From: Nectonema munidae
Lineage: Eukaryota; Nematomorpha; Nectonematoida; Nectonematidae
DNA: 64,000 bases
Direction of reading: 5' to 3'
Assembly (NCBI GenBank): GCA_030549495.1
Contig: JAUIRK010000142.1
Span: 372,001 to 436,000 of the forward strand
Part shown: piece after piece, positions 11,701-26,700 of the stretch
Layout: every line of letters starts with the position of its first letter
Numbering within the stretch: the first letter of the stretch is position 1
Made by a program: the position numbers and the translations under genes
Notes under the pieces: generated by a model
What the model was told of the DNA's origin: nothing
The model's database searches: none
Seen by the model: only the letters and a program-made list of their open reading frames with translations

Positions 11701-14700
11701 AAAGTAGCTTAAACATAATAATGCACAATTAACACAAAAAAATGTTAAATTTTTTTATAATTAAATAATTTTGTCGAATCAAGTGATTCTACACAATAAG
11801 TAGTAAAATCATTTATACAATAAAATCCTAAGTAAAGGAAATCAATGTAACGTATTAACTTGGAATCGTTTTGGTATCGGAGCGAGTTGAAATATTTCCA
11901 CTCCGATTCCGATGCTAGAGAAAATTTCCGATACGATTCCGATTAACCCATTTACGACCAATGTTCCTATTTTGGAACATAAGTAATTTCATCTTCGTCT
12001 GCTTTTTTCAATGACTTTTAATATAAATCGTCTGCGTTTTTTTAGATATCGTCTGCTTTGCTTGGTCGTAAATGGGTTAATCGTCCCATCACTAGTTGAT
12101 ACTAAATCAATAATAGATTAGTACTCATACTGAATCATATAAGACGCTCTCTACCCTTCCTAAAAAATCAAGTAAACAGAAAATAAAGGAGTCAAGAAGA
12201 GCAAAGCGCATACGGAAATTTAAAAAGATCTAAAAACGAAAGGTATACGTTCCAAGGAGAGAAGTGGCAGTACGGGTAATGCTTCTTTTCATCAGCGCAT
12301 TCATATCCATACCTCTGAAACAAAAATGGCGTGTGAACAGGTGGTGATACTTATGCAGAATCAATCGCCTTTTTATGATGTGCCACGCCACATATAACAC
12401 AAAAATTATCACTCTACCATTTCCACAATTTGTCAATTTTCATAAATATTTTCTACGCTAATTTTTAGCTATATCTTTTTGAGAATCAATTTATATATTT
12501 TTTTAAACTCTTTAAATTAAAATTGATATAAAAAATTTTGTTTTACTTTTGTTATTAAAATCATTTTAAACTTTTTTTTCTTCCTACGCTTCGCTTTTAG
12601 ATTCAAAAAATGTTTTGATCAGTTAGAACAAAATTTCCTATACAATTTTCGACATTTATACTCCCTATTCCTGACGAGCTATTTTCTGATTTCTCAGTGA
12701 CAAGGGCGAGTTTTTTCAGCCCCCCCCTTTCTAAACAGTCTAATATTTTCATTAATGCATAACCCAAATAAATTATTGATTCTGATAAGATTACTTATTT
12801 TCTAACAGTTATTGTAACTTATAAAATCAATTAAACCTGTCAATCAGTGTCATCATAATTCCTATTAGTGCTGAGAAGTCAATATAAAAAATTGGCTCAA
12901 TTATATCCCTTCAAATTTCGTAAATTTTCCAGTTCAATGACCTTCCATTGACTAAAAGTATCAATCAAAATCAAAAGTTAAAATTTTTCAAATGAATTTT
13001 TATATTATCTATAGTTAGCCTCATAACTTTGTATATATGTTTGGATAATCTCTTGAAAATTTATATTTGTATACAGTTTTGAACTTTATTTAGTCCTACA
13101 ATTTAGTCATAAATTTTTAATATTATTATCAATTTAGCATGGCAACTTTTTGGAAAATGTCAACCAAAATTTTGATTGATGATATATGTCTAATAAAATA
13201 ACCATTAAAATTTTACATCAAATCTATTTTTTATACTAAATCCGTCATGTTGGTTTCATTTCTCGACTGTTTTTGCATAAAGGGGGCGTAAATATCTGAA
13301 AAATCACAATCAAAATTGCGGTTTACGTCTAAAAATTGTTTTCAAAAATTTTCATTCAAATTTCCACAAAATATATGTCTCATACTAAATCGTCTGTGCT
13401 GGTTTCATTTCTGGATTCAGATATTGCATTTAGGTTTTGAAAGTATACCAAATATTGCAACATTTAAATAATTTTTAATGTTAAACTGATTGCGACCTAC
13501 ATGATTTGCATCATTCCAACTTCACGTCATCTTTCATAGAATCAAAACAGTTAACCTGCTTCTCATTACTTTCAGTTTTTACTTTTCTATATAATTGCAA
13601 CCTCGCGACATAATTCAACGCATCACACACACATATATATATATAAACTAATAACACAGCACAACGATCAGAACCAATCACTTCATCACAGACAAGAGGT
13701 GAAAGCTTTCCGAGATCTTCACGAACTCCCAAAGCTGTCAATCAGCTAATCCAATAAGCCCAAGTATCCCGTGAAGATCGAAGACGCCTCAATTGATCTC
13801 TTTACAATTTTTTCGTTCAAACTTTCGGATTTAGCAATACAAATATTCCCACATTTTTTACAACAGCAACGAATAATTTTTCTTTTGCACGATACGAGAT
13901 TTTGCGCAATGTATTTGCATGCAGTAGCACAAAACAGCGCAGCGCTCACCAGATATCTTATTTCACATTATACATATTAGGAGCTTGGCAAACCTCCCAA
14001 GCATCTTCAACGCAGTTCGGCTTTGCCAAGATACTTTATATTTTTGTTTTTTTGAGGCTCCTAGTAAATCAACTTTGACTTATTAACAAAAAATATAAAT
14101 TTTCGAACTTAGACTCTTGATGTAAAATTTGAACATTAATTTTAGAAGAGGAGGTATACATAGAGATATTATTGTTATATATATTTATTACGATTATTGG
14201 CACCCTTTATATTTTCACTACTGTCTTTCAAATTATAAATAGTTTACACTCTGGATTCTATAAACAATACGAAATGTTTCTAAGATTATGAATGATACAC
14301 ACGTTACATAACCTTTTTTGCTTAAACTTGTTTATTGACATATCGTCGTACAATTTATTCTTCATTTCAATATTCTTTGATTGGTCTTTATCACCATACA
14401 ATCCACTTTGATCAAACTTCTTTATTATCTTGCATCTTTCAATTAATTTTGCTCAGGTAAAAAACTCTAATTTTTTTACTGTCAATAATATTTGAATTAT
14501 TTTAAAAAGAATAGATATGGACTACTCAGATCACATTACCTTTTTAATATTTTTGGTTATGAATAAGATCACGAACACGATAGAGTGTGGTTAATTCTAT
14601 TCGAGAAAAATCAACTATTCTTTTGGAAAAAAATTTGGAGTTTGATGGCGATAAAGATGATTAAGCCAGAACTATTTTAGATTGCTTTGTTTTTCAACGA

Positions 14701-17700
14701 AAAAATGGTTGGTATTATACTTGAAAATCAAATAAGCGTATAAATGACTATTTAGAGAAACCACAAGTAATAGACAAACTAAAAAAATATAAATACATGT
14801 GTCAGGGACATTAATGAAGCTGAAGTTTACGCCTATTTTGGTTTATGCTATTTAAGAGCACTTTGCGGACAAAATTTCATAGATGCCTCTTTTATTTGGT
14901 CACGAATAGGTTTTCCAATGTTCCCCCAGCTGTGATGAGCATCATTTTTTGTATTTTGATGATTGCATGCATGTAGGGTAAGAGTGCAGTTGGATGTTTT
15001 AAACCCAAAAAAGCCATCCAAGTATGGTCTTCTTTTCAAGTCAATTAATGCTCTAAAACATCCGTTTACGTTTTTCATTGTGGCTTATGCTGGTAAGCCA
15101 AAAAACGGACAGGGACAGTTTTATGTTCCCCGTTCATATGGCGTTGTTAAGTCTATGATTTAAGCGAAACTTTATCTCTCAAAGGTAGAAATATAACTAT
15201 TGATAGGCTCTTCTATACTTCAATTGGACTCGCTAAATGGTTATAAGAAAGAGGCATAACTATAGCGCGTACAATTAACTCTAACTGTAAAGGTATTCCA
15301 GGTGAAATTAAAAATATTCCTTTACGTAGCAATTTTTCATATAAATTTTGTTATGAGAGAGAGAGAGAGAACAATTACTTATCATTACACAGTTACGTTG
15401 TCGATACAAAATCAAAAGGTGAGAAAAATATCCCTTTGTTAACTTCTCGTCCTTTCATCACAGGAGTAACCGTTGATGAATAGAAGAAGCCTCACGTTTT
15501 AGGAAAAAGGTAAAACATCTCGTTATTTTACGAAAACTCAAAAAAATCAAACATTAGCTAAATGATCTTAACCTTAAATCGTGTTTCAAGCGTTAACGAA
15601 AAATTAATTGGAAATCGAAATCGCTACGCTTTTAGTAAGTTGAGCTTCTTCACGCATAACGGGAAGAGAACATTACACATCTCCGCCCTACAATGATCAG
15701 ATCCCCATCTTCTGAGGAAAGCCAAATATTAAAGAAAAAACAAAATTTCCAGCAATTGTATGTAAGCGTTACAATAAAGTATGGCTTTATGCTCTATTAA
15801 CGCATCCATCCCACAAAGATACAACTTTGAAAAGTAAGAAGACTACCTGAACGCTTTTGGGGGTGAGCTTGGAGCGAGACTCGCAAAACATGTAGTAAGT
15901 GAAGTTCTCGTGCATCCCATACTTCTCATCCATATCACAGTCGTAGTCTTTGCACAGTTCCATGTATTCAGGAATGCGCCTAGAAAAAGGTTCTAATAGA
16001 AAAAAGATGGCCTGCTACACCATAAAAGATTAAGATTTAGACGAATACAAAAATACGCACCTACTAGCAGTCTTTTTTTAATTTGTGTAATGTGTTCGAC
16101 TTGAAATTTAAATATTACGCACCTGTTCGGTCTACTTTTAAAATACTTACTTTTAACTTAGCAATGGTTTTTTAATTTGAAGGTCAATAAAGTCAATCCA
16201 TTAGGATTAGTCAATAAAGTCACGTGCTTAATTTTATCGTAAATCAATTGTCTATTTTTAAATGTAATAAAATTGATTCAGAATATCTTGTATATTTGAA
16301 TGTTTACCTTTCATATCGCTTGATAATTTTCAAGTTAATTTAGCAAGTCTTTTACAAGCAAGTTAAAGAAAATTGTATTTGTTATAAAACATGCTTGGCT
16401 TAACACGTTTAATGCATAAGTGTTTTATCAGTGCTCTGGAAAGATAACAAAAAGAAATGTATAGAAATTATATGTTACATACAAGGAAGGAATTTTTACT
16501 TATTACAATGAAGGAATTTTTAAGATGAACTTCCAATTAAACTTCTTAATGAAATTTTGAATAGTGTTTTGTTTGATTGTACATACAAAATATATAAATA
16601 CTCAAAAAATGTAGAAAATAAAAAAATTTGTAAAAATGCAGAAATTTTTGTAATAATTTTGAATATGAGTATTTACTTATTTTAGTAGTATAGGATCTAT
16701 ATTTTTATTATTAGAGTATTTTAGTAGTATAGAATCTATAAAACATTAAGATAAATGATTTAGACAATCAGGATTTAGACATTCGGGAATGTGACCTAGA
16801 TCCAAATAACCTCTTTTTTCCCGACATCTTTTCAACATTTTTCTTTAAATATAAAATGTTAAATTTTAAACTTCTATTAATAGAGGTTGTTATAGACAAT
16901 TTAATTTTGATGTAAAATGACATAATCCAATAATTTCCCTATACTTTCAATGCATACGGGGCTAGATTTGTTTTTTTTGGAAATCTTATTTTGACATGAA
17001 ACTATTAGTAAGATTTTCTATATTCTAAGTATCCATAAGATATATTCTAAATAAATTTTAATGACCCTTATACTTATCCAAGCGTTTTCCGAAAGTTTAT
17101 ATTGGTGAGCCAATTCGTGTCTTTACATTGTTAGTTTTAGTCTATCAAAATTATATACTTTAAAAAGTTTTCAAAGCTTAACTTAATTAAAAAGACTAGT
17201 TAAAAAATTGAATATTACTTTTACATTTTAATGGTCAGTAGAGGTCAATATATTCTTTTGGCACTTTACTACTCCCAAAATAAAAAAAATTATTTTGATT
17301 TAGAGTGTTAAAAAAATTGTCTTTATTTAAAATTAACTACTTTCATGTTTTAAAAGCCAGTAGTGTAACAATTTTTATTCTCTTCAGTTTTTCATAAGAA
17401 AATTTAATTGAATTTAATATTCTATATTTTGTAGTTATTTTCTCTCAGTGGCATGACACTAGATAGGAGGAAGATTCTCTATTCTCTAAGTATCATATAT
17501 TGCTATATTTCATAGTAAAATTAAATGACCCATATTTGCACTAATCAAATCTTCGAATTATTCACGTATTCTAAGAAAATTAACTTATTTTGTTATCATT
17601 TGATATTTTATGCATCTCATCACACGCTTTCTGTTCACTCATCGGATCCAAACGATTTTGGATGTGTATATCAATGATGCGCGCATGAATCTTTACTGCG

Positions 17701-20700
17701 CATATCTGATGTTAACCCTTTCCCTCCGAAAGGGGGTAAACGTCACATTGACTTTCAAGGTCATATCATTCGTTGGCATGCACCATTGCTGCTTATTATT
17801 GATTTAAATATTTGTTTAGTGTTTCGTCATTTTGTTGTAGCTGCTGATTCAATTTTTATTTCTTCCTTTAAGGCTTATTTTCTCTTTGTTGATCGTAATT
17901 TGATTATGTCTAAAACGGCTCAGTAAGATAATTTTTCGTTTTTATATTTTTCCCCATTTTTTCGTAGTTATTCTTAGAAACAATTATTTTAACGCGTATA
18001 GCATTTATTTTATGACACACCAACAAATTGTTTTTTATACGATATTTTTCAAATAAATGGACTTTCGTCTTTTTTCGGAGAAAAGATTAATAAATGGAAA
18101 AAAGGTATCTAATTTGGAGATTTTAAATAAATACTTTTTTATAGATTAACTAGTGAAGAAATATGTGAATTAATAGATTTTGAAAAAGTCACGAATGATG
18201 AAAGTGATCTAGAAGAATAATCATTCAGCCTCCTCTAGAACGCCCTGACGCTCCGATCAAAATTCTGAAGCTGAAGAAGACATGAATGCTGACTTGAATC
18301 ACTTACCGCTTGCGTTTTAGAGAAGGACTAGAGTTGAATAAACACGAGAAACCCAAAAAGAGTGACAAACAAGAGGGAAAAAGTATTTCTTATGGACACT
18401 GTGTGTTTTGATGAATAGTGCATGGAAATTGTATATAAAAATCAATGATAAACACTTGAAAAGATCAAACCGGGAACAATTTGGTTTATAAGACAAGCAG
18501 TGAATTTGTATGGTAAAAAAAAGGTTTTCAAGAAGACTTATTTCTTAGTGACATAGCAGGAACTTCTATACGTTATGATCTTTCTCTACCACACTGGCCA
18601 TGTTATAACGAAAGATAACGTAAATGCAGGTGCAGAAAATGTTTAAGTGTCTGCAAGTTTCTCTGTGAACGGTGTCAAATGTCACTACATCTTCAATGTT
18701 TCAAAGCTTCTTACCACACTGATTCTCAAGTTTATTTTACAATTTTTTGTACCTTTGCTTTGTTTTGTATTTTATTCTGCAAAATAAACCTTTTGCTATT
18801 TTTATATTTTATACCCCGATATGAGACAAACGTCCTCTATTATCAAAACTTTATATGAATAGGTTTTAATCAAATTTTCATTTTTATTTAAAATTAATGT
18901 TATAGTAATAAGCTCTCATATAAAATTCTCATGAAAACTTATTTCAGAGGGAATAAGCTACTTTGCTCATATTAAGTTGAATCATGACGTGTGATACGTC
19001 AAAATGTAGCAAATGTTATACTGAATCAAGCCGGTTTAGATAAATATTGATTTAAACATTAATTAATCTACATCTTAATTTCAACATCATTTATTGATTA
19101 AAAATTTGTTTTCAACCTTTTCAAAATCATTTTATTCTAGCTATAATACTTTTCGTTACATATTGCGTTATTGGCATTATATTCATAATTGGTTCATCTT
19201 GGACACGCAAGACAACCCCTTATAATTTTTACCCATTATCTTCTAAACTCACAAAAGAATGAAGAAATGCAATAAATTCTTGTAATTTTATTTAGTATAA
19301 TCTTCTGAACCCTGGCAAAACATTAAATAACTTTTCATAATTTTATCCACTATAGTCAATTACATTTTACAACCATTTTATATAAAATTTCCTCCATGTA
19401 TGTTTTGATATAATAACAACAATGTAAAGATCATAATTTTGCAAATACTTTTCATTATTTTATCCACTATAATCAAGTACACATTGATTGAAACCATTTT
19501 GTATAAAATTTCCTCCATGTATGATTTGATATGAATGGAGAGACAACGGTGCGAATTTTATCGTAATTCTAAATATTCATTCAATTACCCATTTCAAATT
19601 AATACCTTTTGCAAATATTGATTTGGGATACTTATTTATAATAAATTTTGCTCCTTGTTTGATCTGATATAACATAAATGGGGTGAAGACATTGCGTTTT
19701 TGAATATTCATTAAACTAAATATTACTACTATATGACTTGAATAGAAAAGCAATTTTCAATGATCTTTACGTTTTAGTATTACTATAACGAAGAGTTAAA
19801 ATGTTAAAAAAGAATGTTAGTATGTTATATAATAATCTATCGGTATTAAGATTAAGAGAAGTTAGACTTATAGTTACGGTTAGATAATGTCATTTTTATA
19901 AGATATTTGCAAAAAATTTTTAAATTTTTCTCATTAATATTTTCCTCAAATAAGAGATTTTTTAGGCTTATGGTTTGGGTCCAATAATATCATTTTTGAT
20001 AAATATTTTCCAAAAGAATGAGATTATTGAGACATTGGGTAAGGGTTTGATAATTTCATTTTAATTAAAATATATTTAAAAATACAAGCTTTTTAGGCTT
20101 TAGATATTGTCGTTCTTAAAATATTTTTTCAAAAAGTGAAGTTTTTTGGCTCTGGCATAACCTGCATCAAAGTAAAGATTGGATGCTATTACCTGCAAAA
20201 TGTTAAAAATTGGTTGCTTTTTTTCATTAAATTTCCGGGCCCAACAAAATTAAAGTTCCCTTTTTTAAAAAAATATTATTAATAAAAAATTCCATTGCTA
20301 TGGCATCACTTTTTGGTACAACTAATGTTTGTGAAAAAAATTAAAAAAACTTATTGAAAAAGACTGACTGATTAAAACTTAAAAGCATTTGATTGGATAC
20401 TTTGATGTAGCTTTAAAAATCAAAAGTCAATTTCATAAATCACATTAATTTTTTTCACAAACTGTACCAAAAAGTGATGTCATTTTTCTATCAAAAAGTA
20501 TGCTTTTTTGATAACGCCATGACAGTATTACACCTTGTCTAACACCCCAGATAAGACAACAATTTGAATTATGCATAACGAATACATGTTTATTTTTATT
20601 TTACATCTCATCTTAATAATTTTTTTAGAAGTATTAATTAAAATAAGCAATATTTCCAATAAATTTTTAATTTCAATATGATTGATTTTTATGTTAATTT

Positions 20701-23700
20701 CATGCATATTTAATCAAAATATGTTTTATTGATTAAAAATCGACAAGTTATAATACTGTCATGACGTTATCAAAAAAGCATAATTTTTTAAAGACCTTGG
20801 TAAAGACTTCCTCTCAAATACGACCTTTAAATGTGTCTGGATGATCGGTCGTATCGTAGAGGGTTTACTGTATTTATACAAACACTGTGTACATTTTGAC
20901 GATTATTTTCTTGTTTTCTTCAATAATTTTTTTATATAAGCGAATTTGTTTTATTTGTTTTTAAAGAAGTATTAAACTTTAGAGAAGCTTTATAACTTAT
21001 CAGGTAGGGGTGTTAAAGGAAGGAGTGTATCTAACTATGAGGAAAGTAGGCTCGAAGCCAAGACCTTGAGTTATCCAAACCAAGTATCTAAGCAACCTTA
21101 CTCACGCCCAATAATCTTGCGCGCGATTTTTAAAACTTTTTGCTAATTTAAAAACAGTGGAAATTAAATGTTTCAATTGTTCGGCTCAAGGAATGCATAT
21201 GAATGCATTTAAGGTTAAGAACCAAAAATAGCACACATCCAAAGTATCTCTACAATTTTAAAAGGAGTAGTGACTAGAGCAAATTAGGCACTCCCACAAT
21301 AGACATGGGTTTAGTAATCCTCTCATATGCTAGGCACGCGGCATGCAGCACGCCTTGTGAATTTGGGAAGATATGCGTCCATTCCAAAGAGAGAAAAATA
21401 TCAAAATATACCTAAACATGGAAAAAACATTGCTAAACTTTGATCGCTTTTAACCTAATTTTTAGTTGAGCATACTTTTGGAGCTCGGCACTTTGGGCAA
21501 CTGTGGATTTACTTATAAATACCCATATCATTTGTAAGAAATAAATAAAATGAATATAATAGAAAATAGTTTGCAACGCATGATGATTAAGAAATATATC
21601 AATACTGACTTTAAAAAAGTGTTAACATTGGAGACAGGTGATTTTATTTAAGATTTCAATATTTGATTCATGCAATTTCATTTTTTTTTCTTCGATTTCT
21701 CAATTTTTGTATCCAAAGTTTCGTTAATTTTTTCCTAAAATTTAAAATTGCATTTAAGGTTTAGAAAATTCTGAATAATAAGAATTGATATTGCAAGACG
21801 TTGAATTCATCAGGTTATCAGTATTGCATTGTCTAAGGCAAAACCAGCTCCAAAAGTTACTTAGGAATGTTTAAATCTTTTCGAATATAACAAGAACTTT
21901 TTTGTATCTTACATGATTACTTCTTTTAATTCGCTCAACCATGTCCTTCTTCTCTCCTTGCATTTTCAAGAAAGCTTTTTCATTTTTCAATGTCTCAATC
22001 TTCTTTTGCAGATTGAATGATGGACTTTCCTACCTTATTTTCTTTTACTTTTTTAACTCTTGAGAAAATGAAGAAAAACATTGTTTCATTTTCACCAACT
22101 TTTTTGTCAAATAAAAAAAACATTTTGACTTGTTTAAATTTTTTAGAAAATGAAATTACTAAGAATATTAAAATACAAAATTAACTCCGTGACTAGCTAT
22201 AAATAGAATTATTATTCGAGTGGAAAAACTAGAATGAAAAAATTTTAAATCAGAACTGAAAGAAACTTTGGATTTATAATTTTATGATCCTTTTACAATT
22301 TTGTACTTAGTTACATTCGTTTACAAGAATGAATGCATTGAGACAGAAAAATGATCCATTGCTTTCACTAATGGACGTTTTCCATTTTATCTTGGATATG
22401 ACTGAGTTTACTTTTATGTTGCTATCTATCTATGATTACACTGTTTTATATAAGCCTTGCCACGTACACATAATTGAACATAAAAGTAAAGAAGTGCCAA
22501 TATCATGTCACATATATTTAAGCCAAAACTCTTTGAAAGTAGAATTTTCGCTTTTTTCGATAAATACTCGATTTGAATTTTCGCGTTTGCAAAGACTAGC
22601 TATAACATGAATTTGACGTACCTGATACTGGAGCCATCTCGCACGTTTTCAGAGCACATGTACTGCAGGATCACATCACACTCCCGATTCTCTGCATTGC
22701 AATCCTCTTCTTCGGTCCTAGATAAAAGAGAGTCGAGTTTGCAGTAACCTAGAAATGTCAATCAAATATGCTAAGAGCGTGGACTAACCAATGAATGGGC
22801 AGAATCGATGACGAGTAAAAGTGCAACTTCGACGCTGAATTGTATCCTCCTTTGGTGTCTGAATTTGCATCGAACAATCTTAAAAGTACACACACTAAAA
22901 TTAAAATTGCGAGTAAAATTCTTTGAGAAAAGCATAGCGCCACACCAAGCAATTTGCTATAAAATTAATGCGTTAATAAGAATTTTGAAACATTCTTACA
23001 TAAAATAACCAATAGGAATAAAATACAATCATAAAAACTCATCGAATTTTACAGACCAGCTAGCATTAAAGAAACTAACAAATCATTCCCTCCTTCGCTT
23101 ATTCGTCTGAGCTGGAAGAGCTAGAGAGCGGGTCCGCAGGTTGTGGACAGTGCCATTTTTAAGAAAGCACTTTGAATGTCTGTATATGCTTTCCTTAATT
23201 TGCATGGCGTGATGTGGTTTGCACTTGTAGTTTAGATTTGCATTATACAGTGTCTCAGTAAGAAAATCAGGGGTCGGGGTGGCAAATGGAGGTTTTATTA
23301 ACCCTTTCATTACCAGAAAAATCAGACGATATTTATTAAAAAGCAGAAGATTCATATACAAAACTATTTGAAAAACAGGACCTCTGTTGCAAGAGCAAGC
23401 AAAAGCTAAAAGGAAAAATAGCAGAAGCTATAAATGTTACATCATCCAAAGCTTCAAATGGTTTGCTTCATAATTTTAAAGTTTTTCGCAAAATGGTGGT
23501 TTGGGTATGTAAATAGAAGACCTCCGGGTGATCTAATTAAAGAAGCTTATAAAAATCAAACTTTAGGTAAGAGTAAAGGCAGGCCAAAGATGACATGGAT
23601 AGAAATAGTCAAAAAAGACATGAACAAAAGACATTTAACATTAAGGATAATTAGTTTAATTTTGTCTAAAATGCAATAGTGGTAAAAACCGGCTAAACCT

Positions 23701-26700
23701 CAGTGTGCTGATAACATTAGACGTAAAATTGATTATTATTATATTTTCTAACTTCAAGTCTTTTTAATCAGTATATATATCATAGGTTTGATACCGGTAC
23801 CATGTCCCTCCGAAAGGGATATAAGTTGGGATATAAGTATAAGGAATATAAAGTTGGTTTTTCAGGTCATTATTTCCTTGCGCATACGCAACTCTAGGTT
23901 TTTATTGAATTAAAACTTTGCTTACTTTTAGTTACTTTATTGTAACTAACTCATAAATTCTTTCCTTTTTCTTTACTTCAAAACCTATTTACACAATGTT
24001 GGTCCAAGTCCTCACTTTGTTTATGTGTTTTTTCAATCTTTTTTTGAGTTTCACCTCCAAATAATTATTTTATTGTCTACAACCTTTACTTCATAAAGTA
24101 TCTGTAAACCCTTATTTATAAAATGTTTTATAAATAAGAACTACTATGTCTCTTTTTATTGAAAAATTTAGTTGGAAAAAATTTATTAAATTTTGAGATT
24201 TTTTTATACATTAACCATTAAGTCTGAACTAATGAAGTTTAGACAAGTAACGTTTGATAAAAAAAATTCTAAGACTTTTAAAATCTAATACTAATTTAGC
24301 CTTCCCTGAAACGTTGTGATGCATTTTCCGATCGAGACATCGTGTGCTTTAGCTCCATATTTTTTATTTTGCATAATAAACTTTTTTCTTATTTCATACT
24401 TCATTCATATCCCGATAATCAACTAAAATTCCTATTATCTTATCTTTAATTCATATCAAGAAGTTTTATGGTTGGTTCATTTAAAATTAATTTATTAAAA
24501 TATTGGCTACCATGCAAAATTCTCATGAAATGCATCCATATTATTTGAAAAGGGAGTAATATTTGCAAAATGATATGGAGATTGCAGGTAAAATTTAAAA
24601 AAGGGGTAAATTAAAGCTGGTTTTAGCGGTATCCACTTAAGGAGCCATACGATTTTGAAATAAGGTGAGAATGTAAAGGATCAGAGAATACAGCATGATG
24701 ACAAAGGGCATATTTGCTGTAGATATTAGAAGAAAAAGAATACAATTGAAGATAGGACCTCCATCAGTATGGAAGAAGATATTTATTTATTTTTAAAGAA
24801 AAAAGTTTGTGCGATCATGAACGCATTATCATTCAATGCAATGGCTACTTCAACGTTCCAACCACAAAGCTTAGGAATCATAAGACAAAAGACTGTTGTA
24901 AAGTTGATCTGTTTAAACAACAAAGATCCAAAAGACAAATGCAAATGGAAACTGAGTCAAGAATTCCGTTTTAAGAGAAAAAGCATACAAAGAGAAGAAT
25001 CAAATTTTCAGTGAAGATCAGACTTAAGCAGCACAACTGAACACAAAAAAGCAATCACTAACTTGTTTACTACACTTCTTTCTAACTTTTCAATGGCTTC
25101 TCAGCGCCACTTTGTTTATATAATTTTTTCATTTTTACTATATAAACAACATATAGTATATAGAATAAACTAATTAACTAAATAAGATAACTAGCACTAA
25201 TCAGCTGATTGAAGAAATATTTTTCTAACTAGCTATTAACCCATTAAGTCCCAATGTTCCCATTTGGGAACATAAGTAATTTCATCTTCGTCTGCTTTTT
25301 TCAATGACTTTGAATATAAATCGTCTGCGTTTTTTTTAAATATCGTCTGATTTCTATGGTACTTAATGGGTTAAGCCAACTCACTGACCAAACAAATATT
25401 TCGAACTATATAAATAGCTAATTAGATACGAAAATAACTGAAAAACTAATCAAGCAAGCTACAATAAAATATATCCTCTTTTTTTTAAAAATAAATCAAA
25501 GGCTTTTTCGATCAATCACGCCGCTGTTGCATTCGGTCTATTAGCTCGCTGTTGCATTTACTCATGAACCGACTGATTCATGCAATCTCGTGTACTTTTT
25601 AAAACATAAATAACAAGATATCTACAAGATTCGTGATGTAGTGTGAATTCCTTCCAGGTTTGTTTTGATGTGTTGACAGAATTTGGTGTGGAACACGACA
25701 TTGCTAGGTTTGTACTTATTTCGGATAATACACGAGTTCATACTGATAAAAAGTTGGTTTTTGCTCGCCGTGTTTAGTATTTACCTCTTCATTACTCCTT
25801 TTGAACGTGAGTAGTCAGAGATGGGTGCGAAACTCTTCTCTCAGCATTAATTTTTTTCATTCTTATAAATGAAACCCTAGTGTATTCGAATGCTTGTTTA
25901 CAAAATACCACTTTCTCTGATGAAATGGAAAAAGATTGCAAAAAATAGATAAGAAAGAAAAGTGTTAATGAAAAGAGCGTGGTATTGTTTTCCCTACTTT
26001 TAATATGTGACAGGGTTAAGTGTTGATAAAAATAATTCTTTGTTGTTTTTGAAGTGACTTTGAAAATGCCTATGTTTTGAAATTACTCGTATCTATAGCA
26101 GTGCAGATAATTAATACCTTAAAATCAATTAACCTACTTAGCATGATGCCTAATCAAAACAAGGAGAAAACACGTTCCAATTTTGAGTATCTTCTATTTA
26201 TTGGTAGAGAAAGATTTTAAAACAAAGATGGATATTTATAATTTGAAATAAATTAAATATTCATTTGAATTAGGGTTTAATAGAATAAAGTTCTGTTATA
26301 ACGAGTTTCAACAAGATGTACTATAAAATTTGGTATTATGAGATTGGCATACGCAATCAATGCCTCTCTCAGATCAGTTTCGCCCTTCCTTATCTAAAGG
26401 CGGCTGAAGCCTGGGCTAGTCCATGACCCACTAGCCCCATGAACGCGTAGGGTGGAGCAGATTTGTTTAGGAAATTGATGGTCGGATACGCTCTGGAAAA
26501 GCATTAGTAGACTTTCACTACTCCTACTTCTAGATTTACTTCTATCTATAGTTATAAAATCATAACAAAAACGTTAGAATTTGTGCTTTTCACTATTTCT
26601 ATTTCGTTAAAGCTTTCAATTTAAAAGAATGGAAAGGTAAGTCGCCATTCTGTGAAAAAGAATTTGTCCTTTGAATTTGTAGAAGAGAACTTGAAATGTT

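Noticed and set aside
19310-20165. CRISPR-like spacing of repeats
   Set aside because: The units are long, diverged and contiguous without distinct spacers, in animal DNA.
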